DNA of 64,000 nt from Streptomyces liangshanensis. Its GTDB lineage: Bacteria > Actinomycetota > Actinomycetes > Streptomycetales > Streptomycetaceae. The position numbers were made by a program, and so were the translations under genes. Below are positions 61,666 to 64,000 of the stretch, one piece after another (position 1 is the first letter of the stretch; each line of letters starts with the position of its first letter). The notes beneath the pieces are model-generated. The model was not told the origin of the DNA, searched no databases, and worked only from the letters and a program-made list of their open reading frames with translations. The stretch is from the NCBI RefSeq assembly GCF_011694815.1, contig NZ_CP050177.1, positions 5,620,001 through 5,684,000 on the forward strand. The letters run 5' to 3'.

Positions 61666-62017
61666 TGGTGCTGCCGTCCGCCAGGCGGGCCGTGAGGCCG
61701 ACGCTGGTGGTCACCCAGATGTGGGTGGGGGTGTCGGTGGTGTTGGCGACGGCCACCTTGGAGCCCGAGGGGGCCACCGCCGCGTCGCCCGGGGCGAGTT
61801 CGGCCGTCTCGGTGTCGATGGTGAGGCGCAGGCGGCCGGACAGGACGTAGAACGTCTCCTCCTCGCTGATCACATGGGCCGGAGCCACCGTTCCCGCCGG
61901 GACCTCGCCCCGCCAGGAGGCCAGCTCCCGGCTGCCGGTGGCGGGGCGGACGTACGAGACGAAGCGGGTGCCGTGGATCTCGTGCACGACGGCCTCGTCG
62001 GCGCGGATGAAGGGCAT
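61643..62017 (-). CDS. Cupin-domain protein
   Basis: A 124-residue cupin: motif 1 is GTVAPAHVISEEETFYVLSGRLRLTID near residues 42-68 with the His-x-(not His)-Glu-Glu pattern partly retained, and motif 2 is APGDAAVAPSGSKVAVANTTD near 75-95. AAGGAG is 7 bp before ATG 62017. The MarR gene is divergent and its operators lie within 84 bp, so MarR control of this cupin is likely. Substrate unknown. Confidence 0.83.
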   Translation of the reverse strand: MPFIRADEAVVHEIHGTRFVSYVRPATGSRELASWRGEVPAGTVAPAHVISEEETFYVLSGRLRLTIDTETAELAPGDAAVAPSGSKVAVANTTDTPTHIWVTTSVGLTARLADGSTISPPWAR

Positions 62018-62056
62018 GTGGGCAGCTCCTTAGGGTGAGATAGGCAAGGGGGTTGT

Positions 62057-62098
62057 CTTGTTTACATAGACAAGCTGCTTGACGAGTTATAGTCAAGC
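62057..62098. promoter_or_regulatory. Promoter with two inverted repeats, probable MarR operators
   Basis: CTTGT-N8-ACAAG (62057-62074) and GCTTGAC-N8-GTCAAGC (62077-62098) are adjacent inverted repeats. The second covers the -10 hexamer TATAGT (62088-62093). A start point about 7 bp later coincides with the ATG at 62101, so the mRNA is probably leaderless and repressed by its own product. Confidence 0.6.
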
Positions 62099-62100
62099 CC

Positions 62101-62616
62101 ATGGACGACCCCGCCCCCCTGGCCTTCTCCGCGCTCGTACTGGGACTCTCCGGTCAGCTGGTACGGGAGATCCACGCGCGCGTGGTCCAGCAGGGGTTCG
62201 ACGACCTGCGGCCGGCGCACGGCTTCGCCTTCGTTCGCATCTCCTGGGGCGGCGCCACCACCGCCGACCTGGCGGAGCACCTGGGGGTCACCAAGCAGGC
62301 CGCCGCCCAGTCCGTCGAGGAGCTGGTGCGCAAGGGGTACGTGGTACGGCGCCCCCACCCCCACGACGCGCGTGCCCGCCTCCTGGAGCTGACCGAGACC
62401 GGGTGGGCCGCCACCCGGGCCGCCGACCGGGCCGCCCGGGACGCGGTCGCGCCCTGGCGGGAGACGCTGGGCGAGGCGCGCTTCGGGGAGCTGGTCGCCG
62501 ATCTGGTCCGGATCGCTCCGCGGGGACTGGGACCGGGGCCGGGGCCGGGATCCGGGCCGGGGCCGGGATCCGAGCCGCGGCCCGGATCCGCGCCAGGGCC
62601 TGCCCGCCCCGTCTGA
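62101..62616 (+). CDS. MarR-family regulator, probably leaderless
   Basis: A 171-residue winged-helix regulator: ALVLGLSGQLVREIHARVV, recognition region ATTADLAEHLGVTKQAAAQSVEELVRKGYVVRR near 57-89, and wing PHDARARLLELTETG. The last 35 residues are a Gly-Pro-Ser repeat, disordered and unusual. No ribosome-binding site precedes ATG 62101; the -10 hexamer is 7 bp upstream, so translation of a leaderless mRNA is likely. It is divergent from the cupin gene and probably autorepressed via the palindromes. Confidence 0.85.
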   Translation: MDDPAPLAFSALVLGLSGQLVREIHARVVQQGFDDLRPAHGFAFVRISWGGATTADLAEHLGVTKQAAAQSVEELVRKGYVVRRPHPHDARARLLELTETGWAATRAADRAARDAVAPWRETLGEARFGELVADLVRIAPRGLGPGPGPGSGPGPGSEPRPGSAPGPARPV

Positions 62617-62623
62617 CCTCCCG

Positions 62624-63463
62624 TCACCCGCCCCCGAGCACCCGCACCCGCGCCGCCGCGAAGCGGCCCGCCCTCGCGCTCCATCGGCCGTCGTCCCGGC
62701 GGACGTTGATCGGGTGGTGGAAGGCCGCCGAGACGTTCTCCGTCGTCACGACCAACTCCGCCGCGCCCGACGCGACCACCCGGCCGTCGTCGATGAGCAG
62801 GGCGTGGGTCGTGGAGGCCGGCAGTTCTTCGAGGTGGTGGGTGACCAGGATCGACGCGAGGTCCGGGTGGGTGGTGTCGAGCAGGTCGATCGTTTCGAGG
62901 AGCTGTTCGCGGGCGGCGACGTCGAGGCCCGTCGACGGTTCGTCGAGCAGCAGCAGGCGCGGGTCGCACACGAGGGCGCGGGCGATCAGGACCCGGCCGC
63001 GTTCCCCCTGCGACAAGGTGGGCCACTTCTCGTCCGTCTTGCCCGCCAGGCCCAGGGTGTCGATCAGGGCGTCGGCCGCGGCGAGATCGGCGGGCCGGGG
63101 GCGCCACCTCGGGGGGCTCTCGATCGAGCCGGTGAGGCCCGTCAGGACCACCTCGCGCACGGTCAGCCGGGACCGCAGCGGGTGGCGCGGGTTCACATGG
63201 CCGATCGTACGGCGGAGCGCCTGGAGCTCGACCCGCCCCAGCCGCGCGCCCAGCACGTCGACCGTTCCCGATGTCGGGTGCGTGACCGCGCCGCAGAAGC
63301 CGAGCACGGTGCTTTTCCCGGCGCCGTTCGGGCCGAGGAGGGCCCAGTGCTCGCCCGCGTGCACGGCGAAGCTGACGCCGTGCAGGATCTCCTTGCCCTC
63401 ACGGCGGAACGTCACGTCGTCCAGCTCCACCACCGGGAGCTGTCCAGGCCTGGCCGCGTTCAC
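62624..63463 (-). CDS. ABC transporter ATP-binding protein
   Basis: A 279-residue ABC ATPase. Walker A LLGPNGAGKSTVL near 45, Q loop NPRHPLRS, signature LSQGERGRVLIARAL near 145 (SQG instead of SGG, as in ModF-like or ABCF-like ATPases) and Walker B RLLLLDEPSTGLDV near 166. The ModF-like group lacks a dedicated permease, and none is adjacent. The start GTG 63463 overlaps the GntR stop. A repair or molybdate-related role is only possible. Confidence 0.85.
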   Translation of the reverse strand: MNAARPGQLPVVELDDVTFRREGKEILHGVSFAVHAGEHWALLGPNGAGKSTVLGFCGAVTHPTSGTVDVLGARLGRVELQALRRTIGHVNPRHPLRSRLTVREVVLTGLTGSIESPPRWRPRPADLAAADALIDTLGLAGKTDEKWPTLSQGERGRVLIARALVCDPRLLLLDEPSTGLDVAAREQLLETIDLLDTTHPDLASILVTHHLEELPASTTHALLIDDGRVVASGAAELVVTTENVSAAFHHPINVRRDDGRWSARAGRFAAARVRVLGGG

Positions 63464-64000
63464 GCGAACGCCTCCTTCAAACTGGTCAGATGGGAGCGGC
63501 TCGACTCGGCGGCCGCCCGTGGGTCCCGGTCCGCGACGGCCTGTACGAGCGCCTCGTGCAGGGCGTGATCGGCCTCCTCGGAGGCGAGGGGCCGCAGCCC
63601 GAGCATGTCGATCATCGCGGTGCGCACCCGTGGGACGAACCCGTCGAACAGGTCCGTGAGGACGTCGTTGTGGGCCGCCGCGACGACCGTACGGTGGAAG
63701 GCCATGTCGGCGTCGACATGCGCGTCGACGGCTTGTCCTTCGGTACGGCGTTCCCGCAGCGCGCGCCGTATCGCGCGCAGGTCGGCGGGGGTACGGCGGA
63801 CCGCGGCCAGCCCCGCGCCCTCGGCCTCGATCGCGATCCTGGCCTCGATGACCGACACGATCGACGCGCGGCGCAGGACGGCCTCGCGGTCCTCGGGCAC
63901 GTCGAGCGCCGTGACGTACACCCCCGAACCCTGCCGGGAGTCGAGGACCCCCTTCCCGGACAGCTCACGGACCGCCTCGCGCAGGGTCGAGCGCCCTACG
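63460..64000 (-). CDS. GntR/FadR-family regulator (5' end outside window)
   Basis: At least 179 residues are visible. The recognition helix VGRSTLREAVRELSGKGVLD is followed by the wing (RQGSGVYVTALD). The FadR-type C-terminal domain follows: ARIAIEAEGAGLAAVRR, DADMAFHRTVVAAAHNDVL with metal His, and ADHALHEALVQAVADRDPRAA. Its N-terminus lies beyond base 64000. The stop overlaps the ABC-ATPase start as GTGA, so the regulator may control that gene. Effector unknown. Confidence 0.88.
   Translation of the reverse strand, partial: VGRSTLREAVRELSGKGVLDSRQGSGVYVTALDVPEDREAVLRRASIVSVIEARIAIEAEGAGLAAVRRTPADLRAIRRALRERRTEGQAVDAHVDADMAFHRTVVAAAHNDVLTDLFDGFVPRVRTAMIDMLGLRPLASEEADHALHEALVQAVADRDPRAAAESSRSHLTSLKEAFA

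Noticed and set aside
62624..64000. A complete ABC transporter with permease at the right end
   Set aside because: Only an ATPase with an SQGE signature is present, and no membrane protein gene is adjacent within the window.

Overview
This window is a stretch of a Streptomyces-type actinobacterial chromosome. The evidence is very high G+C with G/C-dominated third codon positions, many GTG/TTG starts, GTGA/ATGA stop-start overlaps, an actinobacterial RNase P RNA, a mycothiol-type maleylpyruvate-isomerase-fold enzyme, DesK/DesR-like signalling, an ECF41 sigma factor, an iron box of the DmdR/IdeR type and a DasR-type operator. I see no rRNA, CRISPR array, integrase, transposase or large biosynthetic cluster. 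Most of the window looks like chromosomal-arm/core-border housekeeping and accessory genes.

Layout. 1-5642: a tellurium-resistance-domain (TerD) gene diverges from a three-gene operon encoding a CitE/HpcH-like lyase, a very long protein in which a phosphoribosyltransferase-TRSP half and a StiP/PELOTA half share one reading frame, and a HAD hydrolase. This is the Ter-associated 'nucleoside-like metabolite' module without its usual ATP-grasp partner. 5750-9494: FmdB zinc ribbon, DUF4383 membrane protein, a repeat-rich 625-bp gap, a coiled-coil membrane protein and a DUF4097 lipoprotein. 9683-9757: tRNA-Val(UAC), a terminator, then an orphan gene of less GC-biased composition. 11061-15557: DUF4873, ECF41 sigma factor, XdhC, DUF2277, a DedA-like protein, and DoxX behind a DasR-like site. 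15618-21450: a large FAD protein, PhoD-type phosphatase with a perfect hairpin over its ribosome-binding site, secreted HNH nuclease and HAD phosphatase. 21549-29736: peptidoglycan-binding-domain protein, MFS-winged-helix fusion, GNAT, a two-gene unknown pair and a GT87-PAP2 fusion.

29798-34162: a secreted, anchored alpha-toroid protein behind a structured, possibly cobalamin-type leader, and a large NucH-like extracellular nuclease. 34415-40075: HSL-type hydrolase, an overlapping GT4-methyltransferase-toroid operon, a small membrane protein and a mycothiol-dependent enzyme. 40164-46511: membrane protein, amidase behind a methyltransferase, and two divergent MFS exporters, one with a C-terminal beta-sandwich. 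46530-50286: ABC transporter plus two-component system, a detoxification-type four-gene operon. 50820-53314: beta-propeller gene divergent from an iron-box-controlled siderophore-binding lipoprotein. 53535-56362: Nif3-like protein, zinc-ribbon coiled-coil protein with an apparent CTG start, and RNase H/phosphatase. 56673-60307: KDPG aldolase, YaaA, PH-like membrane protein with MerR regulator, and RNase P RNA. 60351-64000: an FG-GAP gene remnant, an unknown protein, an OLD-like TOPRIM protein, cupin, a probably leaderless autoregulated MarR gene, an ABC ATPase and a GntR/FadR regulator cut by the window end.

The most unusual items are the fused PRTase-TRSP/StiP frame, the hairpin over the phoD start, the CTG start at 54368, the leaderless MarR gene with a palindrome on its -10 region, the toroid protein behind a riboswitch-like leader, and the uncharacterised GT4-methyltransferase-toroid operon.
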